Assembly: GCA_041687295.1 (NCBI GenBank) | Contig: JAWLCG010000130.1 | Location: 1-11,759, forward strand | Direction: 5' to 3' | DNA length: 11,759 bases | DNA from: JAWLCG01 sp041687295 | GTDB lineage: Bacteria; Planctomycetota; Phycisphaerae; SM23-33; FEN-1343 | Shown: positions 5,851 to 11,759 of the stretch, one piece after another | Numbering within the stretch: position 1 is the first letter of the stretch | Layout of the letters: each line of letters begins with the position of its first letter | The notes under the pieces: generated by a model | What the model saw: the letters and a program-made list of their open reading frames with translations, nothing else | The model's database searches: none | Told to the model about the DNA's origin: nothing | Position numbers and translations under genes: made by a program

Positions 5851-7338
5851 TCAGGCCCGGCTGCGCTTTCCGCGCCGCCCCAGCACCGCCAGCCCCCCCG
5901 CCAGCAGGGCCAGCGTGGCCGGCTCGGGCACGGCGGCGGCGGTATCGCCCCAGTGGCCCAGCAGGACGCTCAGGTCGCGGTCGTCGATTCGGCCGTCGCG
6001 GTTGAAGTCGCCCTCGCTCCAGGCCACCCCGCCGGCGGCGCCCCAGTGGCTCAGCAGCACGCTGAGGTCGCGGTCGTCGACCAGCCTGCTGCCGTCGGCG
6101 TCGCCGGCCAGGCCCATCGCGTGGGCGGCCGTCACGCCGATGAACGGCGAGCCCCAGGTCATGCCGCCGCCGTAGCCGGCGTGGATCACCAGGTCGCGGT
6201 CGGTGAAGAGGTTCATGCCGATGATGCCGTCGAGCGGCTGGCTGTCGTTGGGCACGTTGAGCACGATGATCGGCACGTCGTGCAGCACCATGTCGCCCAG
6301 GCCCGTCGCCGGCAGCGTGAGCGTATCGACGGTGAAGCCCGGCGCCTCCTGGATCGAGCCGCCGACGCCGCTGATCTCGACGGTAAACTCCGGGCTGGCC
6401 AGGTTCAGCCCCAGGTCCAGGGCCCGATCGACCGACAGCACCGTCACCTGGGCGCCGGTGTCGAACAGGAAGTCGCCGCCGGTAACCCGTGGCTGGCTGA
6501 CGGTATGGCTGAGGGAAACCCCCTCGATCAGCAGGGCCGCCGAGACCGTCGGCGTCGCTGGCAGCACCGGGATGCCCCAGATCTCGATGGGCTCGATGAA
6601 GACCGGCGGAAGGGCCTCGGCCTGGTAGAAGCTCGTCTGGAGGCGGTAGTCCAGGTTCGTCGGCACGCCGGGGTCGTAGCGGCTGGTGTAGAACTCGACG
6701 GTGGGCGAGACGACCTCGGCGCCGTAGTAGCTGGCGGCGTAGAGCCGATCGGTCCGGATGACCGTGGTGTAGAAGGCCGCCAGCGGCATGCCGACCACGC
6801 TGGGCAGGTCGTCGGCGACGCTGGACGATCGGCCCGCCAGGGCCTGGACGTTGCTCACGCCGCGGAAGCCCGAGGTGTCCACCCCCCCGCCGCTGCCGTA
6901 GAGCGCCTGCAGCCCGTTGGCGAAGTAGCCGCTGGCCTGCATGATGTCGGCCGTGATACTGCCCGTGCCGGCCCCCTCGACGACGAAGTCGTGCCCGATG
7001 CCCGACAGGCCGAAGGCGGTCCGGTCGGCGTAGCTCAGCAGGTTCGCGTTGGCGCCCGTGTCGAACAGGACGGTGCTGTAGTAGGGCCCGCCCAGCGGCG
7101 TGCCGACCAGCGTCGGCTGCTGCATCGTGTCGTAGGTGTTGAGATTCTGCGTCGCGTTGGTCATGCCCATCACGACCAGCGGCGTGTAGCCGTCGATCGG
7201 AATGGCCGAGGCCACCGGGTTGGCCAGCACCGCCGGCGTCTCGATGCGGTGGGCGAAGACGCCGGCCCACGCCGGCCCGCCCAGCAGCAGCACGATGAGC
7301 AGCCCCACGGCCAGCGACGAGCAAGTCGCGCGCGTCAT
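5851..7338 (-). CDS. Secreted two-lobed aspartic protease with dockerin repeats and PEP-CTERM tail
   Basis: This 495-residue protein begins with a signal peptide (basic start, hydrophobic residues 8-20, AWA cleavage site near 25). Two lobes each carry a clan-AA aspartic protease signature: LFDTGANANLLS with Asp93, closed by VVGMPLA (181-187), and LFDTGAQVTVLS with Asp293, closed by IIGMNLF (372-377). Each lobe also has a glycine-rich turn (GAGTGS, GVGGSI). Residues about 411-464 hold two dockerin-type calcium motifs, both with DDRDLSVLL and HWG. The end, VPEPATLALLAGGLAVLGRRGKR, is a PEP-CTERM sorting signal, which exosortase removes at the cell envelope (established knowledge). The two DTG sites in one chain suggest a pepsin-like catalytic dimer; activity is inferred. 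AAGG 7 nt before ATG 7338 supports the start. I see no clear promoter. Confidence 0.85.
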   Translation of the reverse strand: MTRATCSSLAVGLLIVLLLGGPAWAGVFAHRIETPAVLANPVASAIPIDGYTPLVVMGMTNATQNLNTYDTMQQPTLVGTPLGGPYYSTVLFDTGANANLLSYADRTAFGLSGIGHDFVVEGAGTGSITADIMQASGYFANGLQALYGSGGGVDTSGFRGVSNVQALAGRSSSVADDLPSVVGMPLAAFYTTVIRTDRLYAASYYGAEVVSPTVEFYTSRYDPGVPTNLDYRLQTSFYQAEALPPVFIEPIEIWGIPVLPATPTVSAALLIEGVSLSHTVSQPRVTGGDFLFDTGAQVTVLSVDRALDLGLNLASPEFTVEISGVGGSIQEAPGFTVDTLTLPATGLGDMVLHDVPIIVLNVPNDSQPLDGIIGMNLFTDRDLVIHAGYGGGMTWGSPFIGVTAAHAMGLAGDADGSRLVDDRDLSVLLSHWGAAGGVAWSEGDFNRDGRIDDRDLSVLLGHWGDTAAAVPEPATLALLAGGLAVLGRRGKRSRA

Positions 7339-7434
7339 GATACGGCCTTTCCGTCGGAGGTACGAGCCGCCGGCCGGTGAGCAGACCGACCCGCTGCCCT
7401 CATCCTACCACGAAAGGCCGATTTCGGCTAGGTG

Positions 7435-7448
7435 CGAACCGTTCGCGC
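7435..7448. repeat. CGAACCGTTCGCGC palindromic site, copy A
   Basis: The core GCGAAC-C-GTTCGC is an inverted repeat with a one-base centre, 97 bp upstream of the protease start. The same 14 nt occur at 8224-8237, about 118 bp upstream of the acetyltransferase start. This could be a shared operator or coincidence. Confidence 0.3.
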
Positions 7449-7466
7449 CTCCCAGCCCCCCCCCTA

Positions 7467-7500
7467 CCCAAGCCCACCCAATGCCTTCTGTGGGCTTGGG
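7467..7500. repeat. TGCY-loop palindrome, copy 4 (without octamers)
   Basis: CCCAAGCCCAC (7467-7477) pairs with GTGGGCTTGGG (7490-7500), an 11-bp stem. Inside it are two mismatches, AA/TT and loop TGCC, the same 10-4-10 layout as the other three palindromes (core 7472-7495). It lies 43 bp past the acetyltransferase stop, before the protease gene. No octamer array accompanies it. Confidence 0.6.
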
Positions 7501-7542
7501 CCGGAGGCGCTTGGGGACGCACCGGCGCGGTGGGCGAACGCT

Positions 7543-8106
7543 CTACCGCCCGCACTGGCAGCCCCCGCAGCCGCCGCAGTCGTGGCCGACGTCCAGGACC
7601 ATGTGGATGTCGTCGGGCTCCAGGGCGAGCATCTCGGGGTGGGGCGCGTCGGTCAGCTCGAAGCCCTGGCTGCGGTAGAAGCCGACCGCCGACTCCGACG
7701 GGCAGGCGGAGACGTACATCCGCCCCAGGCCGCGCCGGCGGGTGAGCTGCGCCATCTGCTGCGTCAGGGCCGTCGCGATGCCCTGGCGGCGGTGGGGCCG
7801 ACTGACCCACAGCCCCCGCAGGCACGACAGGCCCGCCGCCAGCTGGGGCTGATAGATCCCCAGGCCGATGAGCCGGCCGGCGTCGTCGAACGCCCCGTAG
7901 GCCGCGTCGCCCGCGTCCAGCCGGGCCCGCAGCTCGGCGATCCGCCGGGCGCACTCGGCGGCGTCCCACCGCTGCCGCCGCCACGGGCAATCCGTTGCAA
8001 CCACCTGCCCGTCAAGGGCCCGCAGCCTCACGCCGCCCTCCTCGGACACGTCCAACTCGCGGAGCTGCTCCAGTTCGTCCGGTGTGATGGGGCGAAGGGT
8101 GATCAT
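7543..8106 (-). CDS. GNAT family N-acetyltransferase with cysteine-rich tail
   Basis: The 187-residue protein has the GNAT fold pattern: an N-terminal ITLRPITPDELEQL strand-helix, a central LRGLWVSRPHRRQGIATALTQ with the acetyl-CoA pyrophosphate loop RRQGIA (106-111), and a late SAVGFYRSQGFEL block. It should transfer acetyl from acetyl-CoA to an amine; the acceptor cannot be told. The last residues, HDCGGCGGCQCGR, hold four cysteines (177, 180, 183, 185), which is not part of the usual fold and might bind metal. The ATG at 8106 lacks a ribosome site: the upstream bases are four tandem A-rich heptamers. It is 246 bp from uvrA, so it probably has its own transcript. The 14-nt palindromic site at 8224 and the GTTGAG inverted repeat at 8135-8154 lie upstream. 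Confidence 0.86.
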   Translation of the reverse strand: MITLRPITPDELEQLRELDVSEEGGVRLRALDGQVVATDCPWRRQRWDAAECARRIAELRARLDAGDAAYGAFDDAGRLIGLGIYQPQLAAGLSCLRGLWVSRPHRRQGIATALTQQMAQLTRRRGLGRMYVSACPSESAVGFYRSQGFELTDAPHPEMLALEPDDIHMVLDVGHDCGGCGGCQCGR

Positions 8107-8134
8107 ATTTTTGATTTTCGATTTTTGATTTTTG
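8107..8134. repeat. Four tandem heptamers directly before the acetyltransferase start
   Basis: The plus strand reads ATTTTTG, ATTTTCG, ATTTTTG, ATTTTTG with no gap, ending one base-step from the ATG (8106-8104) on the minus strand. It is a sharp AT-rich island in GC-rich DNA and replaces the expected ribosome site. It may loosen mRNA structure at the start, or be a copy-number-variable array. Confidence 0.75.
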
Positions 8135-8154
8135 GTTGAGGGAACCGGCTCAAC
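8135..8154. promoter_or_regulatory. GTTGAG/CTCAAC inverted repeat upstream of the acetyltransferase
   Basis: GTTGAG (8135-8140) and CTCAAC (8149-8154) flank an 8-bp centre, next to the heptamer array. The spacing and position, 29 to 48 bp before the start codon, would suit an operator. Nothing else supports regulation. Confidence 0.3.
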
Positions 8155-8166
8155 GCCCGTTACGCC

Positions 8167-8188
8167 GGTGCCGTGGCTACGGTGTTTG
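8167..8188 (+). repeat. CGTGGCTACG repeat, partial copy
   Basis: GGTGCCGTGGCTACGGTGTT is identical to the minus-strand sequence at 2337-2318. Here the right arm of the hairpin has diverged (TGCAGGCC instead of CGTAGCC), so the palindrome is broken. It lies in the uvrA-acetyltransferase spacer. Confidence 0.55.
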
Positions 8189-8223
8189 CAGGCCTATCCG
8201 ACACTTCCCTTGCCTGGCATTCT

Positions 8224-8237
8224 CGAACCGTTCGCGC
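8224..8237. repeat. CGAACCGTTCGCGC palindromic site, copy B
   Basis: It is identical over 14 nt to 7435-7448. The core CGAAC-C-GTTCG is self-complementary around one base. It lies in the uvrA-acetyltransferase spacer, where no gene is visible. Confidence 0.3.
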
Positions 8238-8328
8238 AAGTCGTTCGGTCTCGAGCCCCCGGCTGCTGGGCGTCGGGCGCAGCCCTGGAAGGGCGGCATG
8301 GTCAGTTGGTGGCGCCAGGCGCCATCGC

Positions 8329-8349
8329 GGCGGGCATTGCCCGCCCTAC
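8329..8349 (-). repeat. REP-like palindrome with GTAG head, after uvrA
   Basis: Arms GGCGGGCA (8329-8336) and TGCCCGCC (8338-8345) form an almost loop-free palindrome. On the minus strand GTAG (8349-8346) abuts its foot, 3 bp after the uvrA TGA. The bases before it, CCCGTAGG, match those before the hairpin at 172-202. The placement right after a stop codon is the same too. Confidence 0.6.
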
Positions 8350-8352
8350 GGG

Positions 8353-11226
8353 TCAGCTGGCTTCGGCGCGGCAGGCGCGGGCGGTGGCGCGTTGGGCCTC
8401 GCGCTGCATGTGGCGGGTGAGGTACTGGCCGGTGTAGCTGGCGGGGCAGTCCATGACCTGCTCGGGCGTGCCGGCCGAGACGATCGAGCCGCCGCCCTCG
8501 CCGCCCTCGGGGCCCAGGTCGATGATCCAGTCGGCGCACTTGATGACGTCGAGGTTGTGCTCGATGACGATGATCGTGTTGCCCAGGTCGGCCAGGCGGT
8601 GCAGGACGGTCAGCAGGTTCTGGATGTCGGCGAAGTGCAGGCCGGTGGTCGGCTCGTCGAGGATGTAGAGCGTTCGGCCCGTCGCCGTCTTGCCCAGCTC
8701 GCTGGCGAGTTTGACGCGCTGGGCCTCGCCGCCGGAGAGCGTCGTGGAGCTCTGGCCCAGCTCGACGTAGCTGAGGCCCACGTCGTTGAGGGCCTTGAGG
8801 ATCTGCTTGGCCTTGGGCATGCTGTCGAAGAAGCTCAGGGCCTCCTCGACGCGCATGCTCAGCACGTCGGCGATGCTCTTGGCCTTGTAGCGGATCTCGA
8901 GGGTCTCGCGGTTGTAGCGGGTGCCCTTGCACTCCTGGCAGACGACATAGACGTCGGGCAGGAAGTGCATCTCGATGCGTTTGGTGCCCTGGCCCTGGCA
9001 GGCCTCGCATCGGCCGCCCTTGACGTTGAAGCTGAACCGCCCGGCCTTGTAGCCGCGGATCTTGGCCTCACGGGTCTTGGCGTAGAGCTGGCGGATCAGG
9101 TCGAACACGCCGGTGTAGGTGGCCGGGTTGCTCCGCGGCGTGCGGCCAATGGGCGACTGGTCGATTTCGATGACCTTGTCGATCTTGCCGGTGCCGAGGA
9201 TCTTGTCGAACGCGCCGGGCTTGTCCTTGGACGCGTAGAGCCGCCGCTTGAGCGCCCGCACGAGGATCTGGTTGACCAGGGTGCTCTTGCCGCTGCCCGA
9301 GACGCCCGTGACGCACACGATGCCGCCGAGGGGGAACTTGACGTCGATCTTCTTGAGGTTGTTCTCGCGACAGCCGCGAAGCTCCACGGCGTTGCGGGGG
9401 CTGATCTCGCGCCGCTCGCGGGGGGGCTCGATGCGGCACTCGCCGGAGAGGTACTTGCCGGTGATCGACTCGGGCGAGCGGTAGATGTCCTCGAGTGTGC
9501 CCTGGGCGACGATCCGCCCGCCATGTCGGCCGGCGGCGGGGCCCACGTCGAGGATGTGGTCGGCGGCGAGGATGGTGTCCTCGTCGTGCTCGACGACGAT
9601 GACGGTGTTGCCCATGTCGCGCAGGTGCACGAGGGTGCGGATGAGCCGATCGTTGTCGCGCTGGTGCAGGCCGATGGTCGGCTCGTCGAGCACGTAGCAC
9701 ACGCCGACCAGGCCGCTGCCGACCTGCGTGGCCAGGCGGATCCGCTGGGCCTCGCCGCCCGAGAGCGTCGCGCTGGTGCGGTTGAGCGTGAGGTAGCCCA
9801 GGCCCACGTCGGCCATGAACTGCAGGCGGGTGCGGATCTCGCGGAGGATCTGCTCGGCGATCTGGGTGTGCTCGGTGTCCAGCTGGAGGGCGCCGAAGAA
9901 CTGCCGGGCCAGCTCGATGCTCATCTGGGTGGTCTGGAAGATGTTGAGCCCGTTGAGCTTGACCGCCAGGCTCGCGGGCCTCAGGCGCGCGCCGCCGCAG
10001 GCGGTGCAGGGCTGCTCGCTCATGAAGCCGTGCAGGTGCTGCTTGACGTACTCGCTGTCGGTGTTCTCCCAGCGGCGGGTGAGGTTGGGCACGACGCCCT
10101 CGAACTTGTCGTAGCCGTACATCAGCTTCTTGCGGGCGGCGGCAGGCAGGTCGGCATAGGGCGTCTCGGCCGAGACGCCGTTGTCGCGGCAGAACTGGCG
10201 GATCAGGCGGTTGTAGAAGATGTTCATCCGCTTGCCGCCGTGGCGCCAGGCGTCGACGGCCCCGCCGGCCAGGCTCATGGCCGGGTCGGGCACGATCAGG
10301 TCCGGGTCGAACTCCAGGATCGTGCCCAGCCCGTCGCAGCTGGTGCAGGCGCCGTAGGGCGAGTTGAAGCTGAACATCCGCGGGCTCAACTCCTCCAGAC
10401 TCACCTCCGGGTGGTCCGGGCAGGCGTAGGTGGCGCTGTAGAGGGTGTCCTCCCAACGGGCCGGGCCGTCATCAGTCCGCTCGGCCGAGATGATCACCAG
10501 CCCCTCGCTCAGCCGCAGGGCCGCCTCCAGGCTGTCGGTCAGCCGCGGGCGGACCGACTCCTTCAGGATCAGCCGGTCGACCACCACCTCGATGGTGTGC
10601 ACGAGGTTCTTCTTGAGCTCCGGCACGCTGCGGACGTCGTAGAGCTCGCCGTCGACCCGCACGCGGACGAACCCCTCCCGCTGGATCATGCGGAGGGTCT
10701 CCTCGTGCTGGCCCTTCTGGCCGCGAACGAGCGGCGCGAGCACCATGAAGCGGCTCGCCTCGGGCAGGCGCATCACGCTGTCGACCATGTGCGTGACGGT
10801 CTGGCTGCTGATGGGCCGGCCACAGATCCAGCAGTGCGGCACGCCGACGCGGGCGAACAGCAGGCGGAGGTAGTCGTAGATCTCCGTCGTCGTCGCCACC
10901 GTCGAGCGCGGATTGGCCCCGCCGCCCCGCTGCTCGATGGCGATCGTCGGCGGCAGGCCCTCAATGTGCTCGACGTCGGGCTTCTGCAGCTGCTCGAGGA
11001 ACTGCCGCGCGTACGCCGAGAGGCTCTCGACGTACTTGCGCTGGCCCTCGGCGTAGATCGTGTCGAAGGCCAGCGAACTCTTGCCGCTGCCCGACAGACC
11101 CGTGATGATCACCAGCTGGTCGCGGGGGATCCGCACGTCGATGTTCTGGAGGTTGTGTTCCTTGGCCCCCAGAACGACGATCTCCCTCTCGTCCCGGGCC
11201 GGGCGTATGGTGCGGGGGTCACTCAT
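8353..11226 (-). CDS. uvrA: Excinuclease ABC subunit UvrA
   Basis: The 957-residue protein has the full UvrA architecture for damage recognition in nucleotide excision repair. ABC module I has Walker A GLSGSGKSS (43-51) and, after the insertion domains, LSGGEAQ (488-494) and LDEPTIGLH. Module II has GVSGSGKST (641-649), LSGGEAQ (830-836) and LDEPTTGLH. The C-terminal zinc finger is intact (Cys740, 743, 763, 766). The first zinc site reads CPDH...CTSC (269, 272, 294, 297), with histidine for one cysteine. Length is near the E. coli protein's. I start at ATG 11226 (MSDPRTIRP), as UvrA proteins usually begin close to this block. GGGAGG lies about 13 nt upstream, a longish spacing, and an in-frame TTG at 11247 is a weaker option. 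It is transcribed alone from the promoter at 11274-11302. Confidence 0.98.
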   Translation of the reverse strand: MSDPRTIRPARDEREIVVLGAKEHNLQNIDVRIPRDQLVIITGLSGSGKSSLAFDTIYAEGQRKYVESLSAYARQFLEQLQKPDVEHIEGLPPTIAIEQRGGGANPRSTVATTTEIYDYLRLLFARVGVPHCWICGRPISSQTVTHMVDSVMRLPEASRFMVLAPLVRGQKGQHEETLRMIQREGFVRVRVDGELYDVRSVPELKKNLVHTIEVVVDRLILKESVRPRLTDSLEAALRLSEGLVIISAERTDDGPARWEDTLYSATYACPDHPEVSLEELSPRMFSFNSPYGACTSCDGLGTILEFDPDLIVPDPAMSLAGGAVDAWRHGGKRMNIFYNRLIRQFCRDNGVSAETPYADLPAAARKKLMYGYDKFEGVVPNLTRRWENTDSEYVKQHLHGFMSEQPCTACGGARLRPASLAVKLNGLNIFQTTQMSIELARQFFGALQLDTEHTQIAEQILREIRTRLQFMADVGLGYLTLNRTSATLSGGEAQRIRLATQVGSGLVGVCYVLDEPTIGLHQRDNDRLIRTLVHLRDMGNTVIVVEHDEDTILAADHILDVGPAAGRHGGRIVAQGTLEDIYRSPESITGKYLSGECRIEPPRERREISPRNAVELRGCRENNLKKIDVKFPLGGIVCVTGVSGSGKSTLVNQILVRALKRRLYASKDKPGAFDKILGTGKIDKVIEIDQSPIGRTPRSNPATYTGVFDLIRQLYAKTREAKIRGYKAGRFSFNVKGGRCEACQGQGTKRIEMHFLPDVYVVCQECKGTRYNRETLEIRYKAKSIADVLSMRVEEALSFFDSMPKAKQILKALNDVGLSYVELGQSSTTLSGGEAQRVKLASELGKTATGRTLYILDEPTTGLHFADIQNLLTVLHRLADLGNTIIVIEHNLDVIKCADWIIDLGPEGGEGGGSIVSAGTPEQVMDCPASYTGQYLTRHMQREAQRATARACRAEAS

Positions 11227-11273
11227 GGGTCTGGTAGAGCCTCCCAAGAGAAGGCGGTATCGACAAAACCGGC

Positions 11274-11302
11274 AGTATACCCGCCCCGAAGGGGGCAGGC
11301 AA
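11274..11302 (-). promoter_or_regulatory. Sigma-70-type promoter of uvrA
   Basis: On the minus strand TTGCCT (11302-11297), a 17-bp spacer and TATACT (11279-11274) match the vegetative consensus well. The predicted start near 11267 gives a leader of about 40 nt. I see no E. coli-type or GAAC-N4-GTTC LexA box over or near it. Confidence 0.6.
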
Positions 11303-11320
11303 GGACGGAAAGGAGGAATC

Positions 11321-11445
11321 GCTGATGCGTCAACGCGTTAATGCGTTAATGCGTCGTGCCGACCCCCCCCCCATGGACCCGGCGCCGCACAGGTCAATCC
11401 ACGCCCACGGATTGCCATCCGTGGGCTTCTCGTGCGGGGTCTTCC
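11321..11445. repeat. Composite intergenic element, copy 3 (octamers + palindrome)
   Basis: Four octamers (GCTGATGC, GTCAACGC, GTTAATGC, GTTAATGC) run from 11321 to 11352. A 50-nt spacer leads to the palindrome at 11403-11426, with arms GCCCACGGAT and ATCCGTGGGC around loop TGCC, then the shared flank CTTCTCGTGCGGGG. Both arms differ from copies 1 and 2 in a matched way that keeps pairing. The octamers face uvrA and lie just upstream of its promoter. The element starts the 533-bp gene-free right end. Confidence 0.75.
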
Positions 11446-11589
11446 TGGGAAGTCGCCCTCCACGGGTCCCATCGCTGCCCCTGTAGTACGCCGCGGAGGC
11501 ACGAGAGGTCGGGGGCGGGGCAAGATTGGCGCCGAGGGGACCTCGCGCAAAAAAATCGGTTCTCCTCCCAAGAAGTTGAAGAGAAGGAA

Positions 11590-11605
11590 TGGGGGCCTGC
11601 CCCCA
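11590..11605. repeat. G/C-tract hairpin TGGGGGCCTGCCCCCA
   Basis: TGGGGG and CCCCCA flank a CCTG centre, followed by AACCCCCGGG. It lies in the right-end spacer, where I see no convincing gene between 11446 and 11640. No T-run follows on either strand. Confidence 0.4.
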
Positions 11606-11643
11606 AACCCCCGGGATTTATCGCTTTAGGCCCCCCGGCAGGG

Positions 11644-11759
11644 ATGGTACACTCCAGAGGCCTTGGCCCAGGACAGGGCAACGCTGGCGCTGAAAAGCGA
11701 CCCGAGCGCCGCCAAGGTGCCCTTACGGCACGGGCGGCTCCTCCTGGCCGAGTCGCCTG
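11644..11759 (+). other. Possible promoter and start of a structured plus-strand transcript (cut by window edge)
   Basis: TGGTACACT (11645-11653) is an extended -10 on the plus strand, with a weak TTTAGG 17 bp upstream. The predicted start is near 11660. From there CCTTGGC (11661-11667) pairs with GCCAAGG (11711-11717), GGCGCT (11686-11691) with AGCGCC (11705-11710) directly stacked on it, and GTGCC (11717-11721) with GGCAC (11727-11731). Reading frames are open on both strands but none looks like a known protein. It may be an RNA gene, the edge of a gene or another repeat. Confidence 0.22.

Noticed and set aside
7435..7448. LexA (SOS) box
   Set aside because: GAAC and GTTC are separated by one base here, not four as in the Gram-positive-type box.
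8173..11325. A 1050-codon open frame on the plus strand, antisense to uvrA
   Set aside because: It is a by-product of GC-rich codon use in uvrA. The product is a monotonous Ala/Gly/Asp/Val/Leu string with no recognisable domain, while the opposite strand encodes all UvrA motifs.
11514..11547. Terminator from the CGAGG/CCTCG hairpin near the run of seven As
   Set aside because: On the plus strand the run is A, and on the minus strand the T-run comes before the hairpin, so it has the wrong polarity.
11626..11759. C-terminal end of a minus-strand gene entering from the right edge
   Set aside because: The 44-codon frame ending at TAA 11626-11628 has no recognisable motif, and a competing frame is equally open. 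It cannot be judged without more sequence.

Overview
The window is a GC-rich bacterial chromosome segment. All nine genes I can support lie on the minus strand, so transcription runs from high to low coordinates. The best clue to the host is the gene at 5851-7338: a secreted aspartic protease ending in two dockerin-type calcium repeats and a PEP-CTERM sorting tail, a combination typical of Planctomycetota (Phycisphaerae-like lineages). That assignment is inference; there is no rRNA here to confirm it.

Layout in transcription order (right to left). 11227-11759 has no convincing gene. It holds a composite repeat, the uvrA promoter and, at the extreme edge, a structured plus-strand segment. uvrA (8353-11226) follows, then a repeat-filled spacer and a GNAT acetyltransferase (7543-8106) with a cysteine-rich tail. 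Next is the aspartic protease, whose stop codon overlaps a near-consensus promoter that seems to drive a non-coding RNA of about 185 nt (5631-5815). A NUDIX hydrolase and a rhomboid protease follow as a tightly coupled pair (5528-4092). Threonine synthase (3867-2470), 4-hydroxy-tetrahydrodipicolinate reductase (2032-1256) and low-specificity threonine aldolase (1242-199) form an aspartate-family amino-acid group, with dapB and ltaE 13 bp apart. The window ends with the first 33 codons of a probable endonuclease V gene (99-1).

Functionally there are DNA repair genes at both ends (UvrA, endonuclease V), threonine/lysine/glycine metabolism, a NUDIX-rhomboid operon and an exported protease. They do not form one obvious system.

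The unusual content is between the genes. Several repeat families occur within 12 kb: (i) three copies of a composite element (tandem GTYAATGC-type octamers, a spacer, then a 24-nt palindrome with loop TGCY), each with its octamers facing the start of a minus-strand gene, plus a fourth lone palindrome; (ii) two REP-like hairpins whose foot abuts GTAG on the minus strand, both touching a stop codon; (iii) a CACAGAGG-type degenerate repeat; (iv) a CGTGGCTACG hairpin with a second partial copy; (v) a 7-nt tandem array next to a start codon. These and the candidate non-coding RNA are the main things to follow up.
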